Positions 8,608 to 17,180 of a stretch of 64,000 bases of DNA are shown here, one piece after another. Position 1 is the first letter of the stretch. Each line of letters begins with the position of its first letter. A model generated the notes under the pieces. It was not told the DNA's origin. It was given only the letters and a program-made list of their open reading frames with translations, and did not search any database. The DNA is taken from the NCBI RefSeq assembly GCF_036227405.1, contig NZ_CP109473.1, forward strand, positions 3,782,001-3,846,000. The letters run 5' to 3'. A program made the translations under genes and the position numbers. This stretch comes from Streptomyces sp. NBC_01460. GTDB lineage: Bacteria; Actinomycetota; Actinomycetes; Streptomycetales; Streptomycetaceae.

Positions 8608-9510
8608 ATGACTGCCACGACTTCGACACAGACGCCCCCCGCCTCCCTCCATACCCCCGTCATCGGGTGGTTCGAGCAGCACGCCCGCGATCTGCCCTGG
8701 CGCCGCCCCGAAGCGGGTGCCTGGGGTGTGATGGTGAGCGAGTTCATGCTGCAGCAGACCCCGGTGAACCGAGTCCTCCCGGTCTACGAACAGTGGATGG
8801 CCCGCTGGCCCCGTCCCGCGGACCTGGCCGCCGACGCGCCGGGCGAAGCCGTCCGTGCCTGGGGCCGGCTCGGCTACCCGCGGCGCGCCCTCCGGTTGCA
8901 CGGGGCCGCGCAGGCGATAACGGAACGCCACGGGGGCGACGTGCCGAGCGAGCACGGCCAGTTGCTCGCACTGCCCGGGATCGGGGAGTACACGGCCGCG
9001 GCCGTGGCCTCGTTCGCGTACGGGCAGCGCCATGCCGTGCTGGACACGAACGTCCGCAGGGTCTTCGCCCGGGCCGCCACCGGCATCCAGTACCCGCCGA
9101 ACGCGACCACCGCCGCCGAGCGCAAGCTCGCCCGCGCCCTGCTCCCCGAGGAGGACGAGCGCGCCGCCCGCTGGGCGGCGGCCACGATGGAACTCGGCGC
9201 ACTCGTGTGCACCGCGAAGAACGAGGACTGCACGCGCTGCCCGATCGCCGGACAGTGCGCGTGGCGGCTGGCGGGGAAGCCCGCCCACCAGGGACCGCCC
9301 CGCCGCGGCCAGACCTATGCCGGTACGGACCGGCAGGTGCGGGGGCGGCTGCTGGCGGTGCTGCGCGACGCCGTCACACCGGTGCCGCAGTCCGCGCTGG
9401 ACTCGGTGTGGGAGGAGCCCGTGCAGCGGGCGCGCGCCTTGGACGGGCTCGTCTCCGACGGCCTGGTCGAGCCGTTGGCGAACGGCCGGTACCGGCTGCC
9501 TCTGACCTGA
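8608..9510 (+). CDS. mutY: A/G-specific adenine glycosylase MutY
   Basis: 300 residues. The helix-hairpin-helix with the catalytic region is seen in VSEFMLQQTPVNRVLPVYE and LLALPGIGEYTAAAVASFA, with the VLDTNVRRVFAR segment carrying the catalytic Asp. The iron-sulfur cluster motif C-x6-C-x2-C-x5-C is exact (CTAKNEDCTRCPIAGQC). A short C-terminal winged segment follows, and the NUDIX-like domain of E. coli MutY is missing, as in other actinobacterial short forms. The enzyme removes adenine mispaired with 8-oxoguanine, which suits the radA/disA neighbourhood. Start ATG at 8608; the preceding Shine-Dalgarno (GGATCGTAAG) is weak. Confidence 0.93.
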   Translation: MTATTSTQTPPASLHTPVIGWFEQHARDLPWRRPEAGAWGVMVSEFMLQQTPVNRVLPVYEQWMARWPRPADLAADAPGEAVRAWGRLGYPRRALRLHGAAQAITERHGGDVPSEHGQLLALPGIGEYTAAAVASFAYGQRHAVLDTNVRRVFARAATGIQYPPNATTAAERKLARALLPEEDERAARWAAATMELGALVCTAKNEDCTRCPIAGQCAWRLAGKPAHQGPPRRGQTYAGTDRQVRGRLLAVLRDAVTPVPQSALDSVWEEPVQRARALDGLVSDGLVEPLANGRYRLPLT

Positions 9511-9528
9511 CGGCCCACCGGCGGACCG

Positions 9529-9564
9529 GGCTGTCCACGGCTGTTACACAACCGATGGACAGCC
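9529..9564. promoter_or_regulatory. inverted repeat GGCTGTCCA / TGGACAGCC upstream of sigE
   Basis: Nine-base arms at 9529-9537 and 9556-9564 are perfectly complementary across 18 bp. The repeat lies 19 bp after the mutY stop and about 130 bp before sigE, so it could end mutY transcription or bind a regulator of the sigE operon. In S. coelicolor sigE transcription depends on CseB; whether this is its site cannot be told here. Confidence 0.4.
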
Positions 9565-9692
9565 GTGCGTCCGCGTACGGCTGCTCCGCACATCCTCGTG
9601 ACAACGCCTCCGTAACGTCACCGACGTCGGCGAACGGGACCATCCCGCCGACGGCGGTACACGGGGATTCACGGGGTTCGGAGGCGGTTGTC

Positions 9693-10277
9693 ATGGCGCA
9701 GGGCGAGGTGCTCGGATTCGAGGAGTACGTACGGACCCGGCAGGACGCGCTGCTGCGCAGTGCCCGCCGGCTCGTGCCCGATCCGGTGGACGCGCAGGAC
9801 CTGCTGCAGACCGCTCTGGTCCGGACTCTCGGCCGCTGGGACGGCATCGCCGACAAGTCCCTCGCCGACGCCTATCTGCGCCGCGTCATGATCAACACGC
9901 GTACGGAGTGGTGGCGGGCCCGCAAGCTCGACGAGGTCCCCACCGAGCAGCTCCCCGACGCGAGCGTCGACGACGGCACCGAGCAGCGCGCCGACCGCGC
10001 CCTGCTCATGGACGTCCTCGGAGTGCTGGCTCCGAAGCAGCGCAGCGTCGTCGTGCTGCGACACTGGGAGCAGATGAGCACGGAGGAGACGGCGGCTGCG
10101 CTCGGCATGTCCGCCGGTACGGTGAAGAGCACGCTGCACCGCGCCCTGGCACGCCTGCGTCAGGAGCTGGAGGACCGTGCGGCCCGGAGCCGTGAGGCCG
10201 AGGTGGCACCGGCGCGCGTGCCGGCACAGCCGGACAGGCGTCACGACGAGCGGGGGCGGGAGCGGTGCGCGGCCTGA
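9693..10277 (+). CDS. sigE: ECF RNA polymerase sigma factor SigE
   Basis: 194 residues. Region 2 spans about 10-75 (FEEYVRTRQDALLRSARRLV...DLLQTALVRTLGRWDGI...YLRRVMINTRTEWWRARK) and region 4 about 105-155 (LAPKQRSVVVLRHWEQMSTEETAAALGMSAGTVKSTLHRALARLRQ in part). The ATG at 9693 has GGAGG eight bases upstream. Identification as SigE rests on the following cseA, cseB and cseC genes, an arrangement specific to the Streptomyces cell-envelope stress operon. SigE directs transcription of cell-wall and envelope genes when peptidoglycan is perturbed, for example by antibiotics. The 3' end overlaps cseA by 13 bp, so the two are translationally coupled. Confidence 0.95.
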   Translation: MAQGEVLGFEEYVRTRQDALLRSARRLVPDPVDAQDLLQTALVRTLGRWDGIADKSLADAYLRRVMINTRTEWWRARKLDEVPTEQLPDASVDDGTEQRADRALLMDVLGVLAPKQRSVVVLRHWEQMSTEETAAALGMSAGTVKSTLHRALARLRQELEDRAARSREAEVAPARVPAQPDRRHDERGRERCAA

Positions 10278-10960
10278 CCGGCAGCAGGAGGAGCACGACC
10301 GCCGGCCGCGGGAGACCCGTGGCCGGTCCGGTGGCGGGGAGCGCGGCGGCGGCCGGGCTCGCCGCCTTCGGGCTGTTCTGCGCGGGGTGTTCCACCGGGG
10401 GCACGGGCACCCGCGACGAGGGCCCCGCCGCCACCCAGCAGGTCGCCCGTGCCGCACCGTCGAGCGCCTCGTCCACGGAGTCGGCCAAGCCCTCCCCGCG
10501 GGTCAACGCCGTGATGCTCGTGAAGAGCGACCCGAAGGTGAGCCGTCAGCTCAAGGACGACCTGAAGCCCTGCACCGGCGACGAGTACCCGGTCGACACC
10601 TCCTACGGCTCGCTCACCGACGGTGCGGCGGCCGACGTCGTGGTCAACGTGATGACCTGCGGCGATTCGGTGGGGGTCGGCACCTACACCTACCGGCAGC
10701 GCGGCGACGGCTCGTACGAGAACGTCTTCGCCGCCGAGGTGCCCGCGGTCTACGGCACCATCGACCGGGGCGATCTGGTGGTGACGACCCAGGTGTACGG
10801 GTCCAGGGACTCGGTCGCCTACCCCTCCGGCGAGGACGTCGTCACCTACCACTGGACCGCCGGCCGTTTCACCGAGACCGACCGGGTGCACAACGATTTC
10901 AACCGGGCCGTCGGCAGCGGGGAGGGCGACCTCCCCGCACCGCAGACGACGCAGAACTGA
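10265..10960 (+). CDS. cseA: lipoprotein CseA, negative regulator of the SigE system
   Basis: 231 residues from a GTG inside the end of sigE. The N-terminus is a basic, hydrophobic signal ending in the lipobox LFCAGC, with lipidated Cys at about residue 42. A Thr/Ser/Ala-rich stretch follows, then a globular domain with two further cysteines (KPCTGDE and VMTCGDS) that could pair. In S. coelicolor CseA is an extracytoplasmic lipoprotein that dampens signalling through CseC; assignment here is by position and lipoprotein character. No enzymatic motif is visible. Confidence 0.9.
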   Translation: MRGLTGSRRSTTAGRGRPVAGPVAGSAAAAGLAAFGLFCAGCSTGGTGTRDEGPAATQQVARAAPSSASSTESAKPSPRVNAVMLVKSDPKVSRQLKDDLKPCTGDEYPVDTSYGSLTDGAAADVVVNVMTCGDSVGVGTYTYRQRGDGSYENVFAAEVPAVYGTIDRGDLVVTTQVYGSRDSVAYPSGEDVVTYHWTAGRFTETDRVHNDFNRAVGSGEGDLPAPQTTQN

Positions 10961-10971
10961 GAGCCGCTCGC

Positions 10972-11682
10972 ATGGCTGATACCCATGTCCTCTTCGTCGA
11001 GGACGACGACGTCATCCGTGAGGCCACCCAGCTCGCACTGGAGCGGGTCGGCTTCACGGTCACGGCGGTACCCGACGGCCTGCTGGGCCTGGAGGCCTTC
11101 CGGGCGGACCGCCCGGACATCGCGCTGCTCGACGTGATGGTGCCCGGCCTGGACGGGGTCAGTCTGTGCCGGCGCATCCGCGACGAGTCGACCGTGCCCG
11201 TGATCATGTTGTCGGCGCGGGCCGACTCGATCGACGTGGTGCTCGGCCTGGAGGCCGGGGCCGACGACTACGTCACGAAGCCGTTCGACGGCGCGGTCCT
11301 CGTCGCCCGGATCCGCGCCGTGCTGCGGCGCTTCGGGCACGCCGCCGGTGCGGGCGGTACGCCCCCCGGCGCAGACGGGACACCGGACGAGGCGGGCGGA
11401 GTGCTGGTCTTCGGTGACGTGGAGATCGACACCGAGGGCATGGAGGTGCGCCGGAAGGGCTCGCACGTGGGTCTGACACCGACGGAGATGCGGCTGCTGC
11501 TGGAGTTCTCCGCGGCGCCCGGCACGGTGCTCTCGCGCGACAGGCTCCTGGAGCGGGTCTGGGACTACGGCTGGGGCGGGGACACCCGGGTCGTCGACGT
11601 CCATGTGCAGCGGCTGCGCACCAAGATCGGGCAGGACCGGATCGAGACGGTCCGCGGCTTCGGCTACAAGCTCCGGGCATGA
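10972..11682 (+). CDS. cseB: response regulator CseB (OmpR family)
   Basis: 236 residues. The receiver domain has acidic pocket E10-D11-D12, phospho-acceptor D54 (ALLDVMVPG), Ser in MLSARAD and Lys in VTKPFDG. After a Gly/Ala linker comes a winged-helix OmpR/PhoB DNA-binding domain (about 145-236, with TPTEMRLLLEF and the GYGWGGDTRVVDVHVQRLR-type recognition region). CseB activates the sigE promoter in response to CseC. The ATG at 10972 lies 11 bp after cseA; the 3' end overlaps cseC by ATGA, a sign of translational coupling. Confidence 0.95.
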   Translation: MADTHVLFVEDDDVIREATQLALERVGFTVTAVPDGLLGLEAFRADRPDIALLDVMVPGLDGVSLCRRIRDESTVPVIMLSARADSIDVVLGLEAGADDYVTKPFDGAVLVARIRAVLRRFGHAAGAGGTPPGADGTPDEAGGVLVFGDVEIDTEGMEVRRKGSHVGLTPTEMRLLLEFSAAPGTVLSRDRLLERVWDYGWGGDTRVVDVHVQRLRTKIGQDRIETVRGFGYKLRA

Positions 11683-13004
11683 GGCGGCTGGCGCTGCGGA
11701 CCGGGGTCCGCTGGAAGATCAGCATCGCGATCGCCGCCGTCGGCGCGCTCATCGCGCTGGCGCTGAGCCTCGTCGTCCACAACGCCGCCCGCGTCTCGAT
11801 GCTGGAGAACGCGCGCGAGGTGCAGCTGGAGCGGCTGCTGTTCGCCCAGCGGCTGTACGAGGCGACGAACACCCAGAAGCCCTCTCCGAAGTTCGGCTCC
11901 AAGATCAACGACCCGTCGCTGCCCAAGAGCCTGCGGGACCAGATACGGGACAACCGGCGGGCCACCCATGTCGACGAGTACGACGACGGGGTGCCCGACG
12001 TCTGGGCGGCCGTGCCGCTGGCCAACGGCGACGTCCTGTCCCTGCACACCCGCTTCGCCGACCGCAGCGCCACGATCATGGGCGACCTCGACCGTGCCCT
12101 GGTCATCGGATCGGTCTCGGTCGTCTTCGGCGGCTGCGCGCTGGGGGTGCTGATCGGCGGCCAGCTGTCCCGGAGGCTGCGCAAGGCGGCGGCCGCCGCC
12201 GGCAAGGTCGCCCAGGGCAACACGGACGTACGCGTACGGGAGGCCGTCGGCGGTGTCGTACGGGACGAGACCGACGAGCTCGCCCGGGCCGTGGACGCCC
12301 TCACGGACGCGCTGAACGAGCGGATCGAGGCGGAGCGCCGGGTCACCGCGGACATCGCCCACGAGCTGCGCACCCCGGTGACCGGGTTGCTCACCGCGGC
12401 CGAGCTGCTGCCCCCGGGGCGCCCCACGGAGCTCGTACGGGACCGGGCGCAGGCGATGCGGACGCTGGTCGAGGACGTCCTGGAGGTGGCCCGGCTGGAC
12501 AGCGCGTCGGAGCGGGCCGAGCTGCAGGAGCTGCCGCTGGGCGAATTCGTCGGGCGTCGGGTCCGGCTGCTGGATCCGGAGATCACGGTGCGGGTGGTGC
12601 ACGAGTCCTGGGTCTCCACCGATCCGCGACGGCTGGAGCGCATCCTGGGCAATCTGCTGGGGAACGCCGCCAAGCACGGGGCGGGCCCGGTCGAGGTCAC
12701 GGTCGAGGGCAGGGTGGTGCGGGTCCGCGACCACGGGCCCGGCTTCCCCGAGGCGCTGCTGCGGGAGGGGCCGAGCCGTTTCCGTACCGGGAGCAGCGAC
12801 AGGTCCGGCCGGGGCCACGGCCTGGGGCTGACCATCGCTGCGGGACAGGCGCGGGTCCTCGGGGCCCGGCTGACGTTCCGCAACGCGGGGCCCGCAGGGG
12901 GCCCCGACGGCACGGGCGGGGCGGTCGCGGTGCTGTGGCTGCCCGAGCACGCGCCGACGAGCACCGGAAGCTTCCCGGTGCTGCGGCAGGCGGGAACGGA
13001 CTGA
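11679..13004 (+). CDS. cseC: sensor histidine kinase CseC
   Basis: 441 residues. Membrane helix 1 is at about 14-33 and helix 2 at about 140-161 (LVIGSVSVVFGGCALGVLIG), with an extracytoplasmic loop of about 105 residues between them for signal detection. A HAMP linker follows, then the dimerisation/phospho-acceptor box DIAHELRTPV with H228, and an HATPase domain with N box (ILGNLLGNAAKHG), G1 (VRDHGPGFPE) and G2 (GRGHGLGL). CseC senses cell-envelope damage and phosphorylates CseB. It is the last gene of the operon and is followed by a strong hairpin. Confidence 0.95.
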   Translation: MRRLALRTGVRWKISIAIAAVGALIALALSLVVHNAARVSMLENAREVQLERLLFAQRLYEATNTQKPSPKFGSKINDPSLPKSLRDQIRDNRRATHVDEYDDGVPDVWAAVPLANGDVLSLHTRFADRSATIMGDLDRALVIGSVSVVFGGCALGVLIGGQLSRRLRKAAAAAGKVAQGNTDVRVREAVGGVVRDETDELARAVDALTDALNERIEAERRVTADIAHELRTPVTGLLTAAELLPPGRPTELVRDRAQAMRTLVEDVLEVARLDSASERAELQELPLGEFVGRRVRLLDPEITVRVVHESWVSTDPRRLERILGNLLGNAAKHGAGPVEVTVEGRVVRVRDHGPGFPEALLREGPSRFRTGSSDRSGRGHGLGLTIAAGQARVLGARLTFRNAGPAGGPDGTGGAVAVLWLPEHAPTSTGSFPVLRQAGTD

Positions 13005-13012
13005 GGAAAGGG

Positions 13013-13047
13013 GTGGGCCCCGGAGACGTCCTGTCTCCGGGGCCCAC
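13013..13047. terminator. bidirectional terminator between cseC and the MFS gene
   Basis: Arms 13013-13027 (GTGGGCCCCGGAGAC) and 13033-13047 are perfectly complementary with a 5 nt loop. It lies 9 bp after the cseC stop and 17 bp before the MFS stop on the other strand. Confidence 0.88.
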
Positions 13048-13064
13048 TCGCGTCGGGTGCTCGC

Positions 13065-14663
13065 TCAGACGGTCTGCGACGCCTTGGCCGCTCCGGGGGT
13101 GACGGCGGACGCGCTCGTGTCGGAGCCGTCGGAGGCGGCCTCCGGCTTGGCCGTGCCGCGCAGCGGGACCTCCTTGACGAACAGTGCCGCCAGCAGGGCC
13201 ACCACCGCGACCGAGCCGCCCACCAGGAAGGCGATGTGGGTGCCGGAGGCCACCGCGTACTCGTACGCCTCGCGCATCGCGTCCGGCAGCTTCGCCAGGC
13301 TCGCCGCGTCCAGCTGTGCGGACTTCTCGGTGGCTCCCCCGCCGCCGCGTGCCGTCATCTCGTCCTGCACACGGCCGGTGAACAGGGCGCCCATGATCGC
13401 GACGCCGAAGGAGCTGCCGAGCGTGCGGAAGAGCGTGGTCGTGGACGAGGCGACGCCCATGTCCTCGAGCTCGACGCTGTTCTGGGCGACGAGCATCGTG
13501 ATCTGCATCAAGAAGCCCATGCCCGCGCCGAGCACCGCCATGTAGATGCCGGAGGTCAGGCGCGTGGTGCCGGTGTCCATGGTGGAGAGGAGGAACAGGC
13601 CCACGACCATCAGGAGACTGCCCACGATCGGGAAGATCTTGTACTTGCCGGTGCTCGTGGTGATCCGCCCGGCGACCAGCGAGACGATCATCATCGCGAG
13701 CAGCATGGGCAGGAGCAGCAGTCCGGAGTTGGTCGCGGACGCCCCCTGGACCGACTGCTGGTACAGCGGGAGGAAGAGCACCGCTCCGAACATCACGAAG
13801 CCGGCCATGAAGCCGATCAAGGACATGAGGCTGAAGTTGCGGCTGCGGAAGATGTGCAGCGGCATGATCGGTTCGGCGGCCTTCGTCTCGACGAAGAGGA
13901 AGCCGACGAGGGAGGCGACGCCCAGCGCGATGAGCTCCATGATCACGGCCGAGCCCCAGGCGTACTCCGTACCGCCCCAGGTGGTGACCAGCACGATCGC
14001 GGTGATGCCGACGGTGAGGAGCGCGGCGCCCAGGTAGTCGACCTTCGCCTTCCGGCGCTCCTTGCGGGGCAGGTGCAGCACGGCGGTGACCATGGCCAGC
14101 GCGACGGCGCCGAGCGGCAGATTGATGTAGAAGCTCCAGCGCCAGCCCAGGTGGTCGGTGATGGTGCCGCCGACCAGCGGACCGCCGATCATGGCGATCG
14201 CCATGACGCCGGCCATCATGCCCTGGTACTTGCCGCGCTCCCGGGGCGGTACGAGATCTCCGATGATGGCCATGACGCCCACCATGAGGCCGCCCGCTCC
14301 GAGGCCCTGGACGGCCCGGAATCCGATCAGCTGGCTCATGTCCTGGGACATTCCGCTCAGCACGGAGCCGATCAGGAAGATCACGATGGACGTGAGGAAG
14401 ATGCCCTTGCGTCCGTACATGTCGCCGAGCTTGCCCCAGATGGGCGTGGAGGCCGCGGTGGCCAGGGTGTAGGCGGTGACCACCCAGGACAGATGTTCCA
14501 TCCCGCCCAGATCGCCGACGATCGTCGGCATCGCGGTACCCACGATCAGGTTGTCGAGCATGGCCAGCAGCATCGCGATCATCAGCGCGAGGACCACCAC
14601 CCGGACGCTGCGCTGCTGTGGTTCCGCTTTGCCGCCCGCCGTCGCTTTCCTGAGGTCTGCCAT
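13065..14663 (-). CDS. MFS drug exporter, DHA2 (EmrB/QacA) family, 14 TM
   Basis: 532 residues with about 14 hydrophobic helices. Typical DHA2 signatures are present: helix 1 with LALMIAMLLAMLDNLIVGTAMP (shown in part, LDNLIVGTAMP), motif A GKLGDMYGRKG after helix 2, and the R-x-x-QGxGAG motif B (GFRAVQGLGAGG). Helix 5 carries the antiporter motif C variant GGPLVGG. A loop with TARGGGGATEKSAQ precedes the last helix and a charged C-terminal tail ends the protein. It should export a cationic or amphipathic drug using the proton gradient. ATG at 14663 has GGGGAG upstream. It is divergent from a TetR gene, and the shared promoter region carries a doubled operator, so it is probably repressed by that regulator and induced by its substrate. 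Confidence 0.93.
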   Translation of the reverse strand: MADLRKATAGGKAEPQQRSVRVVVLALMIAMLLAMLDNLIVGTAMPTIVGDLGGMEHLSWVVTAYTLATAASTPIWGKLGDMYGRKGIFLTSIVIFLIGSVLSGMSQDMSQLIGFRAVQGLGAGGLMVGVMAIIGDLVPPRERGKYQGMMAGVMAIAMIGGPLVGGTITDHLGWRWSFYINLPLGAVALAMVTAVLHLPRKERRKAKVDYLGAALLTVGITAIVLVTTWGGTEYAWGSAVIMELIALGVASLVGFLFVETKAAEPIMPLHIFRSRNFSLMSLIGFMAGFVMFGAVLFLPLYQQSVQGASATNSGLLLLPMLLAMMIVSLVAGRITTSTGKYKIFPIVGSLLMVVGLFLLSTMDTGTTRLTSGIYMAVLGAGMGFLMQITMLVAQNSVELEDMGVASSTTTLFRTLGSSFGVAIMGALFTGRVQDEMTARGGGGATEKSAQLDAASLAKLPDAMREAYEYAVASGTHIAFLVGGSVAVVALLAALFVKEVPLRGTAKPEAASDGSDTSASAVTPGAAKASQTV

Positions 14664-14712
14664 GCCGTCCGCTCCCCTGATCCCCTGATGTCCGGTCCGC
14701 CACCGGACAGAC

Positions 14713-14784
14713 ACTTACTTGCCGCCCGGCTAGTTGGCTACACTGAGGAAAGTAGACCCGTAACTAGCCGGGCGTCAAGTAAGT
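14713..14784. promoter_or_regulatory. paired 23 bp TetR operators between divergent MFS and tetR genes
   Basis: Arm 14713-14735 (ACTTACTTGCCGCCCGGCT then AGTT) and arm 14762-14784 are reverse complements at 22 of 23 positions, with 26 bp between them. Each arm is itself an imperfect ACT...AGT dyad, the usual form of a TetR half-operator pair. The 26 bp centre would hold promoter elements for both genes. The right arm ends 15 bp before the tetR start. Confidence 0.8.
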
Positions 14785-14799
14785 TCTTGGGAGAGTCGC

Positions 14800-15384
14800 A
14801 TGGGCAGCACGCCGCAGCCGCGCCGGGGCAACACCCGCCAGCGCATTCAGGACGTCGCCCTGGGTCTCTTCGCCGAGCAGGGGTACGAGAAGACCTCGCT
14901 CCGCGAGATCGCCGAGCAGTTGCAGGTCACCAAGGCGGCGCTGTACTACCACTTCAAGACCAAGGAAGACATCCTCGTCAGCATCTTCGAGGATCTGAAC
15001 AGGCCCGTGGAGGCCCTTCTGGAGTGGGGCGAGCAGCAGCCGCGCACCCTGGAGACGAAGGTGGAGATCCTCGTCCGTTACAGCGAGGCGCTCAAGGCCG
15101 CCGAGCCGCTCTTCGTCTTCATGCAGGAGAACCAGGCGACGGTGCGGGAGCTGAGCATCGGCCACACCATCAAGCACCGGATCATCGCCCTGGTCGACCT
15201 GATCAAGGATCCCGACGCCCCGCTCACCGACCAGGTGCGGTGCTTCAGCGCCCTCTTCACGATGCACGCCGGGATGATGGCCCTCAAGGACGCCGAAGGC
15301 GACCCCGAGGAGAAGCGCAAGGCTGCTCTCGAGGTCGCCGTCGAACTGGTGACCAAGGCCCATGACCCGGGGCCCGCCGCCTAG
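14800..15384 (+). CDS. TetR-family transcriptional regulator
   Basis: 194 residues. The N-terminal HTH is typical (TRQRIQDVALGLFAEQGYEKTSLREIAEQLQVTKAALYYHFKTKEDIL, residues about 12-59). The C-terminal ligand domain (70-190) is all-helical and not close to a subfamily I can name. It is divergent from a DHA2 drug exporter and the intergenic region has two matching operator arms, so this is very likely the exporter's repressor and its own. Its stop is 19 bp from that of the M23 peptidase gene on the other strand. Confidence 0.92.
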   Translation: MGSTPQPRRGNTRQRIQDVALGLFAEQGYEKTSLREIAEQLQVTKAALYYHFKTKEDILVSIFEDLNRPVEALLEWGEQQPRTLETKVEILVRYSEALKAAEPLFVFMQENQATVRELSIGHTIKHRIIALVDLIKDPDAPLTDQVRCFSALFTMHAGMMALKDAEGDPEEKRKAALEVAVELVTKAHDPGPAA

Positions 15385-15403
15385 CGGCTACGGGGTGTGC
15401 GCG

Positions 15404-16126
15404 TCAGACCTTGACGTGCACGGTCTTCAGGTACGAGACCGGGTCCAGCGCGGAACCGTAGTTCGGCGAGGTCCGGATCTCGAAGTGCAGGTGCGGACCG
15501 CTGGAGTTACCGGTGTTGCCGGACAGGGCGATCTTGTCGCCCGTCTTCACGCGGTCGCCGACGTTGACCTCGATCTTCGACAGGTGCGCGTACTGCGAGT
15601 ACTTGCCGTTGGCGTGCTTGATCACGATGGCGTTGCCGTACGCGGGGCCGTCGCCGCCACCATTCGGGCCGGCCTTGACGACCCGGCCGGTGTGCGCGGC
15701 CTCGACCTTGGTGCCGATCGGCACCGCGAAGTCCTGGCCGGAGTGCTTGTGGGCCCAGCGGTCGCCGCCGGTGCCGTAGGTGGCGCTCAGCTCGTAGTGG
15801 CTGACCGGGGCCTCCCACGAGGCGGCCTTCTTCTTGGCAGCGGCCTTCTTCTTCGCGGCCGCCTCCTTCTTCGCGTCGGCCTTCTCGGCCTTGTCGGCCT
15901 TCGCCTGGGCGGCGGCCTTGCTCTGCGCAGTCGCCTGCTGGGAGACGGAGCTGGCGGTGGCCGCGCCGGCGAGGGCCGCGGTGTCCGCGGTGCCCGTCGT
16001 GCCGGACGCGAACGCCGCGCCCGCGCCGAACACCATCGATGCACCCAGGCCGGCGGCCACGACGGCGCCACTGACGCGGGACACGGACGGGCGGCGGGAG
16101 TGCTGGAACGTAACGCGCTTCGACAT
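15404..16126 (-). CDS. secreted M23 family peptidoglycan endopeptidase
   Basis: 240 residues from the ATG at 16126, which has GGAGGT ten bases upstream. The frame is open further but that would spoil the signal peptide. Residues about 1-45 form a Sec signal (basic MSKRVTFQHSRRPS, hydrophobic VVAAGLGASMVFGAGAAFAS). A flexible segment with Ala/Lys repeats (KADKAEKADAKKEAAAKKKA) follows and probably binds or spans the wall. The C-terminal 110 residues are the LytM/M23 domain with zinc ligands H-x3-D (WAHKHSGQDF) and HxH (GPHLHFEI), plus the NGKYSQYAHL strand. It should cleave peptide cross-links in the cell wall during growth or sporulation. Its upstream region is the long non-coding stretch 16127-17180. 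Confidence 0.93.
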   Translation of the reverse strand: MSKRVTFQHSRRPSVSRVSGAVVAAGLGASMVFGAGAAFASGTTGTADTAALAGAATASSVSQQATAQSKAAAQAKADKAEKADAKKEAAAKKKAAAKKKAASWEAPVSHYELSATYGTGGDRWAHKHSGQDFAVPIGTKVEAAHTGRVVKAGPNGGGDGPAYGNAIVIKHANGKYSQYAHLSKIEVNVGDRVKTGDKIALSGNTGNSSGPHLHFEIRTSPNYGSALDPVSYLKTVHVKV

Positions 16127-17180
16127 GCGGTGAGTACCTCCGGGGTGACTGGACCCGGTGCTCGACCGGGCTTGCTCCACCTTGGTAACCCGCGCCCCCC
16201 ACAACACTCAAACACCCCATCTACGACCAAAAGCCGTAGGTGAGGGAGTGGGAATCGCCTGCGGACAACCGCCCGGGCGTCGCCGGGACGATCTTCCGAA
16301 CATTCTTCGCGAAGCGCGTTTAGCACCAGCTCGAAACGCATCCTTCCAGCACACAGCCTTGCATTGCGGACATAACAACCTAAAAACCGAAAGTCTCACC
16401 CGGAGCGGGCCGAAGGTCCCTTCGCCGGTCACCCCAGCCGCTCCTAGCGTGCCTAGTAGGCCCGAAATGGCCTGTGCGCCTTGTCACCGCCGGTGGGCCC
16501 GAAGCCTGCCCGTTTCGGGACCTTCGACCCTGCGCCCCTGAGGCCCGGCCGCACCGGCGTCCATCCGCGCCTGCCGGGGGCGTGCTGCTCGGTACGCCCG
16601 CCAGGTTCCGCGGCAGCGCGGCGGCCGGCGCTGGAGCGCGAGGAGGACTCCGCGACCTCCATCGGCGCCGCGTAGCGGCGTAGCGGCGTACCGGCATACG
16701 AAGATCTTCCGCCTGGCCGGGCTGGGGCGGCAGGATGCGGAGTGACGTCTGGGCACGGCCTGTCCGGACCTGGGGGCACAGTCCCAGCCCCGTCACGCCC
16801 CCCGTCACGCCCCCCGTCACGCCCCTCGTCGGTCCCCGGCGCGTCGACGTGCCGCCCGGACACGCGCTGTGTCGCCACGGTCCGCCCGTCGGCCGTCGCC
16901 CCCGGACCGGCTCCGGTCCGGGGGATGCGAAGAACTACGGCTTCCGCCGATGCGGAACAAGGACGTCCAGTCCTTTGTGGCGTCCCGGCCCCGGCGGCAC
17001 GGACGGCCGAGGAGGAAGAGGACCGCGAGAGGACCACCTCGCTCGCTGTGGCGTGCGGAAGTCCCTCGCCGGCCTGGGCCACGCGGACCTCCCCGCGCAG
17101 GCTGTGCCCCTCGCTCACCCACCTCCCGCCGATACCTCCCCCCGGGCGACGGCCGTGCCGCACCGGGCCCGCGGACGAGA
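16127..17180. other. 1.05 kb stretch without a recognisable gene
   Basis: It lies between the start of the M23 gene and the clpC terminator. 16130-16390 is less GC-rich and should hold the M23 promoter and leader. 16407-16530 contains several GGGNCC-type dyads (see separate entry). 16672-16695 has three tandem 8 bp units of GTAGCGGC type (last one GTACCGGC). 16792-16827 has three tandem 12 bp units of GTCACGCCCCCC type. The longest frame (minus strand, about 16453-17163) is Gly/Arg-rich low complexity across these repeats and resembles no family I know. I regard the stretch as non-coding or the remains of a lost gene. Confidence 0.5.
16407..16530. promoter_or_regulatory. cluster of DevR/OsdR-like dyads
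   Basis: GGGCCGAAGGTCCC (16407-16420), GGCCCGAAATGGCC (16459-16472) and GGGACCTTCGACCC (16517-16530) share a GGGNCC-N-CNAAG/CTTCG-N-GGNCCC design close to the dormancy-regulator DevR/DosR/OsdR box (GGGACTWWAGTCCC in mycobacteria). The match is partial, about 10 of 14 positions for the best one, and no typical regulon gene follows directly, so this is a tentative call. Confidence 0.3.

Noticed and set aside
13236..15365. 709-codon plus-strand frame across the MFS and TetR genes
   Set aside because: It covers two well-recognised genes and an operator in the wrong frame; the product is Asp/His/Arg-rich without a fold.
15362..16243. Plus-strand frame over the M23 gene
   Set aside because: The minus-strand product has a signal peptide and zinc-binding motifs; this frame reads only its shadow.
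16130..16400. c-di-AMP (ydaO-type) riboswitch before the M23 gene
   Set aside because: Such riboswitches sit before actinobacterial wall hydrolases, so I looked, but the conserved GAATCCGTCAGCTAAC-type core is not present in either strand.
16453..17163. 236-codon minus-strand frame in the empty region before clpC
   Set aside because: Built on tandem repeats, low complexity, no ribosome-binding site or similarity I recognise; the region is described as non-coding.
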